From the NCBI GenBank assembly GCA_028278205.1, contig JANQES010000067.1:1-39023 (forward strand): DNA of 39,023 nt, given 5' to 3'. Below are positions 31,967 through 39,023 of this stretch, one piece after another. The translations under genes were made by a program, and so were the position numbers. Positions within the stretch are counted from its first letter, which is position 1, and the number at the start of each line of letters is the position of its first letter. The notes under the pieces are model-generated. The model saw only the letters and a list, made by a program, of their open reading frames with translations, was not told the DNA's origin and searched no databases. The stretch is from Rhodothermales bacterium. Lineage in GTDB: Bacteria; Bacteroidota; Rhodothermia; Rhodothermales; Bin80.

Positions 31967-34222
31967 TCAAGCCAACGCACTCTCCCGCCCGGAGTCTTGC
32001 ACGAAGAGGCAGGTCGATTTCGTCGTCTCGACCATGCGGCGGATGACGTCGAAGTCGGGGTTGGGCACGAGGCCGAAGATGTTGAGATCGGCCTGCGGCG
32101 CCTGCCCGACGTAGGTGTTGAAGGCGCCTTTGGCCACGACGACCTCGGTATCGGGGATGCGCGCCAGATCGACGAGGCGGCTCATGAAACGGCGGGCGTT
32201 TTCTTCTTCGCTTTCGTTGCTGATGACGGTGATGACGCGCATCTGGGCGTTCCAGTTACGCATCAGCTTGTAGGCCGTCAGGATCGACAGGTCGAGGTTG
32301 CCGATGTCCCACGAGAGGCGCCAGTCTGGGCTGCGGTCGCGGATCCAGACGTTGATGTGCTGGCGCTGCCCCAGGCTCGCCACGGGATGGGCGGCATAGA
32401 CCAGCGTGCCCAGCTTGAGCGCCGTCGCCTGCGCGATGACGCGGCGGTAGGCGTCTTCCCGTTCCTCGGTCTCCGGCATGTTCAGAAACACGATGTTGGG
32501 CCGGAAGAACGCGCCCTGGAGCACCTGCATCCCCGCGATCAGGGTATCGGAGAAAGAGCCGTCGTCGACCACCATCGACGAGGAGAAGACGCCGCGTTCG
32601 CGGAAGGCGCGCGTCATGTTCGTCAGGCCTGCGGGCAGATCGTTGGCCTGGCCGTCGCGGCGGCTGAGGCCGAGCAGCTTGACGGATCCTTTGGGATGGG
32701 TGATGTTCTGAATGATCGAAAACGCCCCGCGCAACTGGCGGACGTCTTCGACGGGCACCAGCAGGTTGGGCTTCCAGGCGCGTTCCTGCATGGCCGGCAT
32801 GTCGGTCACTTTCTTGGCGGCCCATTCCGAAAAAGCTACAAAAAGCCCGCTGCGCACGTCTTCGAACGGCGCTTCCATCTGCTGCCGCGTCAGCACGCCG
32901 TAGAACGCCACGACCACCGCCACCGACACCAGGCTCACCGTCGGGTTGATGATGAACATTGCGAAGAGCGACCCGATCAGCCCCAACACCGATACGATCC
33001 GGGGCACGCGCAACAACGGGCGAAAGCTGACCAGCCCCAGGCTCTGCTCGATCAAGACTACGACGTTGAGCATGGCGTAGGTGATCAGAAAAAACATCGT
33101 GATCAGCGGCGCTATCGCGTTGAGATCGCGCATCAGCAGTGTGGCGAAGACGATGCCGCCGGTGATGAGCATCGAGTTGCGCGGCTCGCCCTTTCTGGTG
33201 AGCGTGCCCACCCAGGCGCCGCCCGGAATCACCCGGTGTTCGCCCATCGCCTGAAGAATGCGCGCCGCTCCTACCATCGACGCCAACGCCGACGAAAACG
33301 TCGCGCCGAAGACGCCCGCCACCACGAGCCATCCACCCACAAGCCGCCCCGCCACGAGCGGCCCCCAACTCGCCTTGTCGATCATCACGTAATAATTCTC
33401 GACCAACTCGTCCGGCGTTGCCGAGCGGGCCACCCAGTAGGCCAGCAGCAAGTACACAACCAGGCTCACGCCGATGGCCGCCATCGTGCCGATGGGGATG
33501 CTCCGGCGTGGATCTTTCAACTCGCCCGACATATTGGCCCCCGCCATGATGCCGGTAGCCGCCGGAAAGAACACCGCAAAAACGATCCAAAAACTGGTCC
33601 CTTTAAAATCCGTCTCCGGCGCCCCCCGGAAGCTGCCCCAGAGGCCCACGTCCGCCACGTCGTATTGCATCGAGCCGCTGTAGGCCGCTATGGCTATCGA
33701 AAGGAGCGACCCGATGATGATCGCCATGATGAGATACTGAACGCGGATGGCCAGGTCGGCGCTTTTGTAGGCGATGGCCCAGAGGATCAAGAAGATCGCC
33801 ACGTCCACCAGAAAAGCCGGATGATCGGGGAAAATCCAGATCCACGCTTCGCGAAAGCCGAAGATGTAGAGTGTGATGGCGAGGGCCTGCGACAGATAGC
33901 GCGGGATGCCCAGGCTGCCGCCCACTTCGAGACCGAGCGACTGCGAGATGATGGCATACGCCCCGCCGGCCCCGATCCGAATGTTCGACGTGATCGACGA
34001 CATCGACAGCGCGGTGCAGATCGTGATGGCGTAGGCCAGCAAGATGATCAACAACCCGCCCAGGATGCCCGCATTGCCGATGACCCAGCCTTCGCGCAGA
34101 TACATGATCACGCCCAGGATCGTCAGCAACGTCGGCGTAAAGACACCGCCGAAGGTGCCGAAGCGCCGTCGTGCCTCGTCTCCCTCTTCCGGGGCTCTTA
34201 CTTGATCGTCGAGAAAGGACAT
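31967..34222 (-). CDS. SLC12-like APC-superfamily transporter (copy B)
   Basis: This 751-residue protein has the same plan as copy A: a short N-terminus, about 12 helices beginning FGGVFTPTLLTILGVIMYLR (a cation-chloride cotransporter signature), GAGGAYAIISQSLGLEVGGS and GIMAGANMSGELKDPRRSIP, then a C-terminal soluble domain of about 280 residues. The ANMSG-DPRRSIP segment is typical of SLC12 family proteins. The substrate is likely an ion pair, with chloride plausible. Start at 34222 (MSFLDDQVRAPEEG) is preferred over a longer reading that runs into repeat DNA. Confidence 0.87.
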   Translation of the reverse strand: MSFLDDQVRAPEEGDEARRRFGTFGGVFTPTLLTILGVIMYLREGWVIGNAGILGGLLIILLAYAITICTALSMSSITSNIRIGAGGAYAIISQSLGLEVGGSLGIPRYLSQALAITLYIFGFREAWIWIFPDHPAFLVDVAIFLILWAIAYKSADLAIRVQYLIMAIIIGSLLSIAIAAYSGSMQYDVADVGLWGSFRGAPETDFKGTSFWIVFAVFFPAATGIMAGANMSGELKDPRRSIPIGTMAAIGVSLVVYLLLAYWVARSATPDELVENYYVMIDKASWGPLVAGRLVGGWLVVAGVFGATFSSALASMVGAARILQAMGEHRVIPGGAWVGTLTRKGEPRNSMLITGGIVFATLLMRDLNAIAPLITMFFLITYAMLNVVVLIEQSLGLVSFRPLLRVPRIVSVLGLIGSLFAMFIINPTVSLVSVAVVVAFYGVLTRQQMEAPFEDVRSGLFVAFSEWAAKKVTDMPAMQERAWKPNLLVPVEDVRQLRGAFSIIQNITHPKGSVKLLGLSRRDGQANDLPAGLTNMTRAFRERGVFSSSMVVDDGSFSDTLIAGMQVLQGAFFRPNIVFLNMPETEEREDAYRRVIAQATALKLGTLVYAAHPVASLGQRQHINVWIRDRSPDWRLSWDIGNLDLSILTAYKLMRNWNAQMRVITVISNESEEENARRFMSRLVDLARIPDTEVVVAKGAFNTYVGQAPQADLNIFGLVPNPDFDVIRRMVETTKSTCLFVQDSGRESALA

Positions 34223-34286
34223 GGGTCGCAGGAAGCAACAAATGTGGTGTTTCTGAGCGTTCTCACGTTGAATCAACGGGGGCGCC

Positions 34287-34362
34287 GGTCATGGGTCACG
34301 AGTCATGGGTCATGAGTGTCTTTTCAAAAACTCATGACTCATGACCCATGACTCATGACCAA
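34287..34362. repeat. GTCATGG heptamer hairpin repeat, transporter-channel junction
   Basis: Left arm 34287-34318 (GGTCATGGGTCACGAGTCAT and onward), right arm 34330-34362 (CTCATGACTCATGACCCATG and onward). Third copy of the family at 14577 and 25311. It lies between the end of the channel gene and the start of the transporter. Confidence 0.8.
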
Positions 34363-34425
34363 CACCGAGCGGCGCATTGGGCACAGCCGGGAGATCTACC
34401 GCAAAACGTTCCCCTGACCGCCGCA

Positions 34426-36147
34426 TCACGCCCCCCCAAAAAGATCGGCGAAATGCCGGCGTTGGTCGGCGTCGCCGAGCATGAGCAGTTCCGACCCCGG
34501 CTTGAGCACGGTAGAGGCCGGCGGGCTGGTGATGAACTCGCCGTTTTGGTGTACCGCCACGACGTTGAGGCCCGTCTGCGCGCCGATGGCGCTCTCGGCG
34601 AGCGTCTTGCCGCTGAGCACGCGCGGCAGCGGAATCGAAAACAGGTCGATGCCCTCACCCAGGGTGATCAACTCGCGGCCTTTGAGGATCGAGAAGATAG
34701 CCTCGACACCCAGCGAGCCGGTGCCCAGCACAAAGTCGGCGCCGGCGCGGTGGATGGCTTCGATGTTGCGCTCGTGGGCGATGCGGCTGACGATGCGCAG
34801 GTTCGGGTTGAGGCGGCGGCAGAGCGAGGCGAGGTAGATGTTCATCGCGTCGTCGCTGACCGTCAGCAGCACCGAAGGCGCCTCGCGCACGCCCGCCTGC
34901 GCCAGCACCTCCGGATCGGTAGCCTCGCCGGTAAAGACCTTTTGACACACCGCGCCGAGCTGCTCGGTATGCACCGGATCCCGGTCGATCAGATGCACCG
35001 GGATCTCTTTACGCCGCAACGCCCGCGCCGCCGCCGCGCCGACGGTGCCGCCGCCGATGACGAGCACGGGGTTTTCGTTGACATCGTAGATCCCGAAGAT
35101 AAAATTGAGTTCCTCCAGTTGCGCCTCGGTGCCCACGAGCATCGGCACGCTGGCTTCGGTGAGGCGCTGATCCGGCAGGGCCGGCAGCAGCCGCCCGCGC
35201 TGCCACACGCCGACGATGCTCACGCCGGTGTTCTCGCGCAGTTGCGTCTCGCGGATCGTCTTGCCCACCAGCGGCGTGTGATGCACCGGCAACTCGGCAA
35301 TCAGCAGATCTTTGTAGCGCCCGATCTCGTGCAGGTGCGTGTGCGCGGCGTTGACCCGGTTGGCCAGTTGCTCGCCCAGCCATCGGTTCAGCGGCAACAC
35401 CCGCGAGGCGCCGCTGAGTTCGAGGATATCCACGGCGCTCTCCTCGTGCGCAATCGCCACGACGAGCACGGTCTCAGACACCTCCCGCACCGTCAAGGCG
35501 ATGTTGGTATTGACCGGATCTGCGGCGTTGGCAAAGACCATGCGCGCCTGATCCACCCGAAGCCCCTCGTAGGTCGATTTGTCGTCGAAGGCCCCCATCA
35601 CCACCGAAACCCCGGCAAAATAGTGCGCCGACGCCGTTTCTTGATCGGTCTCGATGACGAAGTACGGAATCCGCTCGCGCTCCAGCCGTTCGATGACGGT
35701 CTCGGCAATCTCGTCGTAGGTGGAGATGATGACGTGGCCCCGGGTGGAGGGCGGCACCTGGCGCGGCGTGCGCTTGCGGATCTGCGCTTCGAGCCAGGGC
35801 GCGTAGAAAAAGCGGATGAATGTGAAGGGCAGCACCACCAGAAACAATACGATGCCGGCCATCAACACCACGATGCTGAAGAGCCGCCCGAGGTCGCTCT
35901 CGAAGACGATGTCGCCATAGCCGACGGTGCTCATCGTCGTGAGGGTCCAGTAGAGCCCCAGGAACAGCGTAGACTCCCGGCCCTCGACGTAGACCATGAT
36001 CAGGTGGAAGAGGATCGAAAATACCACCACCACGGCGACGATGAAAAGCACCGCCTTGAGCAACGCCCACACGTTGCGCCGGACGCGCCTGTCGCCGAAC
36101 AACAATTGAAGCGGCGTACGCTTTATGAAGTCTTCCGTACGATTCAA
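34426..36147 (-). CDS. Two-helix K+ channel with tandem RCK (TrkA) domains
   Basis: This 573-residue protein has two membrane helices (about 32-54 and 86-110) around a pore with TMSTVGYGDIVF (selectivity filter TVGYGD, 74-79). Two RCK units follow: the first (HVIISTYDEIAETVIERLER) has a degenerate dinucleotide motif, the second a full Rossmann motif VLVIGGGTVGAAAARAL. Each is followed by a TrkA-C-type domain (IRETQLRENTGVSIVGVWQR and LAESAIGAQTGLNVVAVHQN). This is a MthK/Kch-like potassium channel, gated by ligand binding to RCK domains. It accompanies two SLC12-like transporters, suggesting ion or osmotic balance. Confidence 0.92.
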   Translation of the reverse strand: MNRTEDFIKRTPLQLLFGDRRVRRNVWALLKAVLFIVAVVVVFSILFHLIMVYVEGRESTLFLGLYWTLTTMSTVGYGDIVFESDLGRLFSIVVLMAGIVLFLVVLPFTFIRFFYAPWLEAQIRKRTPRQVPPSTRGHVIISTYDEIAETVIERLERERIPYFVIETDQETASAHYFAGVSVVMGAFDDKSTYEGLRVDQARMVFANAADPVNTNIALTVREVSETVLVVAIAHEESAVDILELSGASRVLPLNRWLGEQLANRVNAAHTHLHEIGRYKDLLIAELPVHHTPLVGKTIRETQLRENTGVSIVGVWQRGRLLPALPDQRLTEASVPMLVGTEAQLEELNFIFGIYDVNENPVLVIGGGTVGAAAARALRRKEIPVHLIDRDPVHTEQLGAVCQKVFTGEATDPEVLAQAGVREAPSVLLTVSDDAMNIYLASLCRRLNPNLRIVSRIAHERNIEAIHRAGADFVLGTGSLGVEAIFSILKGRELITLGEGIDLFSIPLPRVLSGKTLAESAIGAQTGLNVVAVHQNGEFITSPPASTVLKPGSELLMLGDADQRRHFADLFGGA

Positions 36148-36160
36148 CGGATTGATGCGC

Positions 36161-36188
36161 TTATTAGAACGCCTTCGCGTTCTAATAA
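36161..36188. promoter_or_regulatory. Perfect palindrome between divergent genes
   Basis: TTATTAGAACGC / GCGTTCTAATAA are exact 12-base arms with a CTTC loop, 14 bases before the channel ATG (minus strand) and about 90 bases before the glycosyltransferase start. It is well placed for an operator controlling either gene, or it is a hairpin in the channel leader. Confidence 0.5.
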
Positions 36189-36279
36189 TACTAACGTTTC
36201 ACGAATGGTTGGAGGATTTATTATACTCAGGCGCTCCGCAAGGGCCCCTTGAAGAAAAATCCGCTATCCGACATCTGCC

Positions 36280-37500
36280 ATGCACATAGCCATCCTCACC
36301 AACGAATATCCCCCGAATGTCTACGGCGGCGCCGGCGTGCACGTCGAATACCTCACCCGCGAACTGGCAGGCCTCGACGACGGCGCCCATCAGGTGACGG
36401 TCTATTGCTTTGGCAATCAGGACGAAACGCGCGGCAACCTGCGGGTGCGGGGCATCGCGCCGGGGTTCGAGCCGCCCGCCCGCGAAGCGCGCCATCGCAA
36501 GCTGATGAACACGCTCCAGCGCGACCTCGTCATGGCCGGCTCGGTGGCCGAGGCCGACGTCGTCCATTGCCACACGTGGTATTCGCACTGGGCCGGGTGC
36601 CTGGTCAAACAACTGGCTGGCGCCAAACTGGTGCTGACGACGCACTCGCTCGAACCCCATCGCCCCTGGAAAGTCGAGCAACTCGGCACGGCCTATCACG
36701 CCAGCAGTTGGCTCGAAAAGACGGCCTACGAAAACGCCGACGGCATCGTGGCGGTCTCGCCGTCGATGCAGCAAGACGTGCAGGATCTCTACGGCGTGCC
36801 GTTCGAGCGCACCACGGTCATCCCCAACGGCATCGACCCGGATGAGTATCGCCCCACGTTCGACGAGGCGGTGCTGCGCCGCTACGGCATCGATCCCGCC
36901 GTGCCGTTCGTGCTGTTTGTCGGGCGGATCACGCGGCAGAAGGGCATCATTCATCTGGTCAATGCTATCGCGCACCTGCGGCCCGGCACGCAGGTGGTGC
37001 TGGCCGCCGGTGCGCCAGACACCGAGGAGATCGAACGCGAGATGGCCCAAAAAGTGCAGCAGGCCCGGGCCGCCTCGACCCATCCCATCGTCTGGATCAG
37101 CGAGATGGTGCCCCGCGACGACGTCATCACGCTCTATTCGCACGCGGCGGTGTTCGCCTGCCCGTCGGTCTACGAACCTTTCGGCATCATCAACCTCGAA
37201 GCCATGGCGTGCGAGACGGCAGTGGTCGCCTCAGCGGTCGGCGGCATCCCCGGCGTCGTCGTTGAGGGCGAGACGGGGCGCCTGGTGGCCTTCGACGCCG
37301 CCGGCGACGACAACTTCGAGCCGCGCGACCCCGACGGCTTCGCCCGCGATCTGGCCGGCGCTATCAACGATCTGATGGCCGACCCCGAAGGCCGCCGCGC
37401 CATGGGGCGCCGGGGCCGCGCGCGCGTCGAGCAACACTTTAGCTGGCGCGCTATCGCCGAGCAAACGCTGACCTTTTACAAAAGCTTGCTGGCGGTTTAA
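36280..37500 (+). CDS. glgA: Glycogen synthase-type GT4 glycosyltransferase
   Basis: This 406-residue GT-B enzyme begins MHIAILTNEYPPNVYGGAGV with the glycine-rich substrate loop. It has HCHTWYSHWAG, LTTHSLEPHRPWK, VIPNGIDPDEYRP, the nucleotide-binding FVGRITRQKG and the E-x7-E motif EPFGIINLEAM. It matches the actinobacterial GlgA/GlgM subtype, which makes glycogen or maltose-1-phosphate from ADP-glucose; the sugar donor is not read from sequence. It stands alone without other glg genes. It could also be another GT4 enzyme. Confidence 0.8.
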   Translation: MHIAILTNEYPPNVYGGAGVHVEYLTRELAGLDDGAHQVTVYCFGNQDETRGNLRVRGIAPGFEPPAREARHRKLMNTLQRDLVMAGSVAEADVVHCHTWYSHWAGCLVKQLAGAKLVLTTHSLEPHRPWKVEQLGTAYHASSWLEKTAYENADGIVAVSPSMQQDVQDLYGVPFERTTVIPNGIDPDEYRPTFDEAVLRRYGIDPAVPFVLFVGRITRQKGIIHLVNAIAHLRPGTQVVLAAGAPDTEEIEREMAQKVQQARAASTHPIVWISEMVPRDDVITLYSHAAVFACPSVYEPFGIINLEAMACETAVVASAVGGIPGVVVEGETGRLVAFDAAGDDNFEPRDPDGFARDLAGAINDLMADPEGRRAMGRRGRARVEQHFSWRAIAEQTLTFYKSLLAV

Positions 37501-37877
37501 ACAGGCAAGTTGATGAAACGCGTAAAAAGAAGGACTGAAGGTTGTGAATTCCGGACCTTTTTTTATACCTTGGGCCGGAATCAGCGTATTTACGCCACCT
37601 TCGAGGTGCCGCACAGCGAAGATCTGGCATAATCCGGTACGACTGAAGCGCGGATGCGCTACGCCCGTGCTATTGACATTGACAACACAGAAAGGAGCCA
37701 GCGGGATGATGAAAAGGGCCTTTGGGCCGCTCATGTAGTACATTTGTCGAGTCCTCGTACGTTGTACCCCTTGCTTATCTCCGTGCTGTTTAGTAGGCTT
37801 TACGCCTTGCCCCACGAAATTAAAGGAGAACACCCTCCGTTCACCACCCCGTGTAAATCATCCTAATGAGGAGGCAT
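37501..37877. other. Long leader/intergenic region
   Basis: 377 bases without a convincing gene. A weak terminator follows the glycosyltransferase. The 3' part has purine-rich GGAG words (AAAGGAGAAC near 37822-37831) and GAGGAGG at 37868-37874, which serves as ribosome binding site for the next gene. I do not recognise a riboswitch or tRNA. Confidence 0.4.
37538..37564 (+). terminator. Weak intrinsic terminator
   Basis: AAGGT (37538-37542) can pair with ACCTT (37555-37559), followed by a run of seven T's (37558-37564). The stem is short with a 12-base loop, so strength is uncertain. It lies about 40 bases after the glycosyltransferase stop. Confidence 0.4.
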
Positions 37878-39023
37878 ATGCAACGCAACCGCTACTTTCC
37901 TGCTCTGAGCCTTGCTCTGATGCTCGCGCTGCTCGTCGGGCTGACGGCCCAACAGGCTCAGGCCCAGCACAAACTCTCTGACAAAGCAGAAGCTAACGTG
38001 CAGGGCCAACGCGCCGAGACACCCAGCAAGGCCGCCACCGGCACGGTCGTGCTCGACCAGCCCCCCAACGGCTTAAACGGCTTCTTCAGCGACGACGACT
38101 GTGGCTTCTGCGGGCTCGGACGCCAGTTCATCGCCGACGACTTCGTTCTGGCCGAGGCCGCCAACATCGTCGAGATCGTCATGTGGGGCGGCTACTTCCC
38201 GGCCAACATCCCCAACGCCGTCGATGACTTCGAGGTGCTCTTCCGCGCCGATGCCGGCGGTCTGCCCGGCGCCGTCATCACCGATGAGACCGGTGTGGCG
38301 GTCACGCGCTCGCTCACCGGCGTGGTGCTCTTCGGCGTCGACGAGTACCGCTACGTACTCGACATCGACGACGTGGCGCTGGGGCCGGGCATCTACTGGG
38401 TCGAGATCATCAACAACACCTTCGGCAACCCCGACTCGTTTTTCTGGGAGACCGGCGACGTGGACCCCGTCGCAGGGCTGCCTGACGAGGCCTTCGCCAC
38501 CGACCCGAGGCCGGGCACTGCCTGGAGCCCGATCTTCGGCTTTGACGCCGCCGTGCAGTTGATCGCCTCATCGGATGCCGACCTGGCCATCGAGAAAGAC
38601 CTCGATTTCGACACGGAGACCAAGACGGGCTCCTACCACGTGACGGTGACTAACAACGGCCCCAACGATGCCACGGGCATCGAGGTGCTCGACACGCTGC
38701 CGGGAGCCATCACGGTGACGGGCTGGTCGACGACGCAGGGCGATTTCAACCCGTTCTCGGGCATCTGGCTCGTGGGCGATCTGGTCGTGGGCGAGGAGGC
38801 CTCGTTGTGGATCAACGTGACGTTCGATGCGCAGGGCCGCTACACGAACACGGCTGAGATCACGGCGGCGGACCAGCCGGATCCGGAGCCGGACAACGAC
38901 TCCGCCGAGGTCTCAGTGATCTTCCTGGGCGACCGCGTGGTGCCGGACTTCGTGCCAGGCGGCAGCGCCGGCGGCATCGTTGACCGCGGCGACCGCTTCG
39001 CTGCCGACCTCTCGGTCGTCAAA
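37878..39023 (+). CDS. Secreted DUF11-repeat protein, 3' end outside window
   Basis: The frame runs 382 codons from the ATG at 37878 to the window end without a stop. It has a Sec signal peptide (FPALSLALMLALLVGLTAQQ, then AQAQ). A first domain of about 200 residues contains GFFSDDDCGFCGLGRQFIAD and DVALGPGIYWVEIIN, which recall extracellular choice-of-anchor domains. It is followed by a DUF11-type beta sandwich (DLAIEKDLDFDTETKTGSYH, VTVTNNGPNDATGIEVLDTL) and probably the start of another. GAGGAGG 3 bases upstream supports the start. A C-terminal sorting domain like that of the propeller protein is expected beyond the window but cannot be seen. Confidence 0.8.
   Translation, partial: MQRNRYFPALSLALMLALLVGLTAQQAQAQHKLSDKAEANVQGQRAETPSKAATGTVVLDQPPNGLNGFFSDDDCGFCGLGRQFIADDFVLAEAANIVEIVMWGGYFPANIPNAVDDFEVLFRADAGGLPGAVITDETGVAVTRSLTGVVLFGVDEYRYVLDIDDVALGPGIYWVEIINNTFGNPDSFFWETGDVDPVAGLPDEAFATDPRPGTAWSPIFGFDAAVQLIASSDADLAIEKDLDFDTETKTGSYHVTVTNNGPNDATGIEVLDTLPGAITVTGWSTTQGDFNPFSGIWLVGDLVVGEEASLWINVTFDAQGRYTNTAEITAADQPDPEPDNDSAEVSVIFLGDRVVPDFVPGGSAGGIVDRGDRFAADLSVVK

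Noticed and set aside
31860..32114. Plus-strand frame with HGDIVFFAG, which resembles the GDAVFF start of a DUF2652 domain
   Set aside because: I considered it as the missing 5' half of the truncated gene, but it is on the wrong strand and mostly antisense to the transporter gene.
31997..34315. 772-residue plus-strand open frame
   Set aside because: It is the antisense of the SLC12-like gene; GC-rich codons leave long open frames on the opposite strand. The minus strand has the membrane helices and family motifs.
34348..36252. 634-residue plus-strand open frame
   Set aside because: Antisense of the K+ channel gene with TVGYGD and RCK motifs; His/Arg/Asp-rich content is typical of a shadow.
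37544..37738. 64-residue frame in the leader of the DUF11 gene
   Set aside because: No recognisable domain or ribosome binding site, and it begins inside the likely terminator.

Overview
The window is a GC-rich chromosomal segment of a bacterium that most resembles the Rhodothermota/Bacteroidota group (Rhodothermus/Salinibacter-like). The clues are a type IX secretion sorting domain on a secreted beta-propeller, a TonB-dependent cobalamin receptor with a BtuG-like partner, a high-potential iron-sulfur protein, a clade II nos cluster and start codons that mostly lack Shine-Dalgarno sequences. The assignment is an inference from protein content; there is no rRNA or other marker here, and I found no tRNA.

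Layout. 1-4190 (minus strand): a cobalamin riboswitch with a terminator controls btuB, a BtuG-like propeller and a Bfd-like [2Fe-2S] protein. 4290-7250: two Rrf2 regulators with three-cysteine motifs flank a more AT-rich stretch that holds a ClpP-like protease, a cluster of DnaA-box-like sites and an excisionase-type HTH protein. 7490-14515: the nitrous oxide reduction cluster, in the order lipoprotein cytochrome c, nosZ, a fused membrane/NosL protein, nosD, nosF, nosY. 14690-22085: cupin, M20 amidohydrolase, a membrane pentaheme cytochrome with a cytochrome-b-like N-terminus, an FG-GAP/ASPIC protein, a TPR protein and a HiPIP. 22090-25180 (minus): ZIP transporter, vapC-type toxin-antitoxin pair and an MBL/beta-CASP protein whose 3' end is duplicated on the far side of the pair. 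25460-36150: methyltransferase, small membrane protein, two SLC12-like transporters and a K+ channel with RCK domains, interrupted by an AT-richer island (about 30105-31960) that carries two unknown membrane-protein genes and truncates a neighbour. 36280-39023: glycogen synthase-type glycosyltransferase and the start of a secreted DUF11 protein.

How the genes may work together. NosZ needs copper delivered by NosL and the NosDFY apparatus and takes electrons from c-type cytochromes. No NosR is visible, so the cytochrome c, the pentaheme b/c protein and the HiPIP are the local candidates for carrying electrons from quinol. The Rrf2 proteins, with NsrR-like cysteines, are candidate NO or redox sensors for the cluster. 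The B12 genes form a separate riboswitch-controlled uptake unit.

The most striking unexplained structure is a set of intergenic hairpins. Their two arms are degenerate tandem repeats of 7-8 bases. The words differ between loci but the architecture is the same. They occupy many gene junctions, often end within a few bases of the next start codon, and one appears to sit inside the cobalamin riboswitch.
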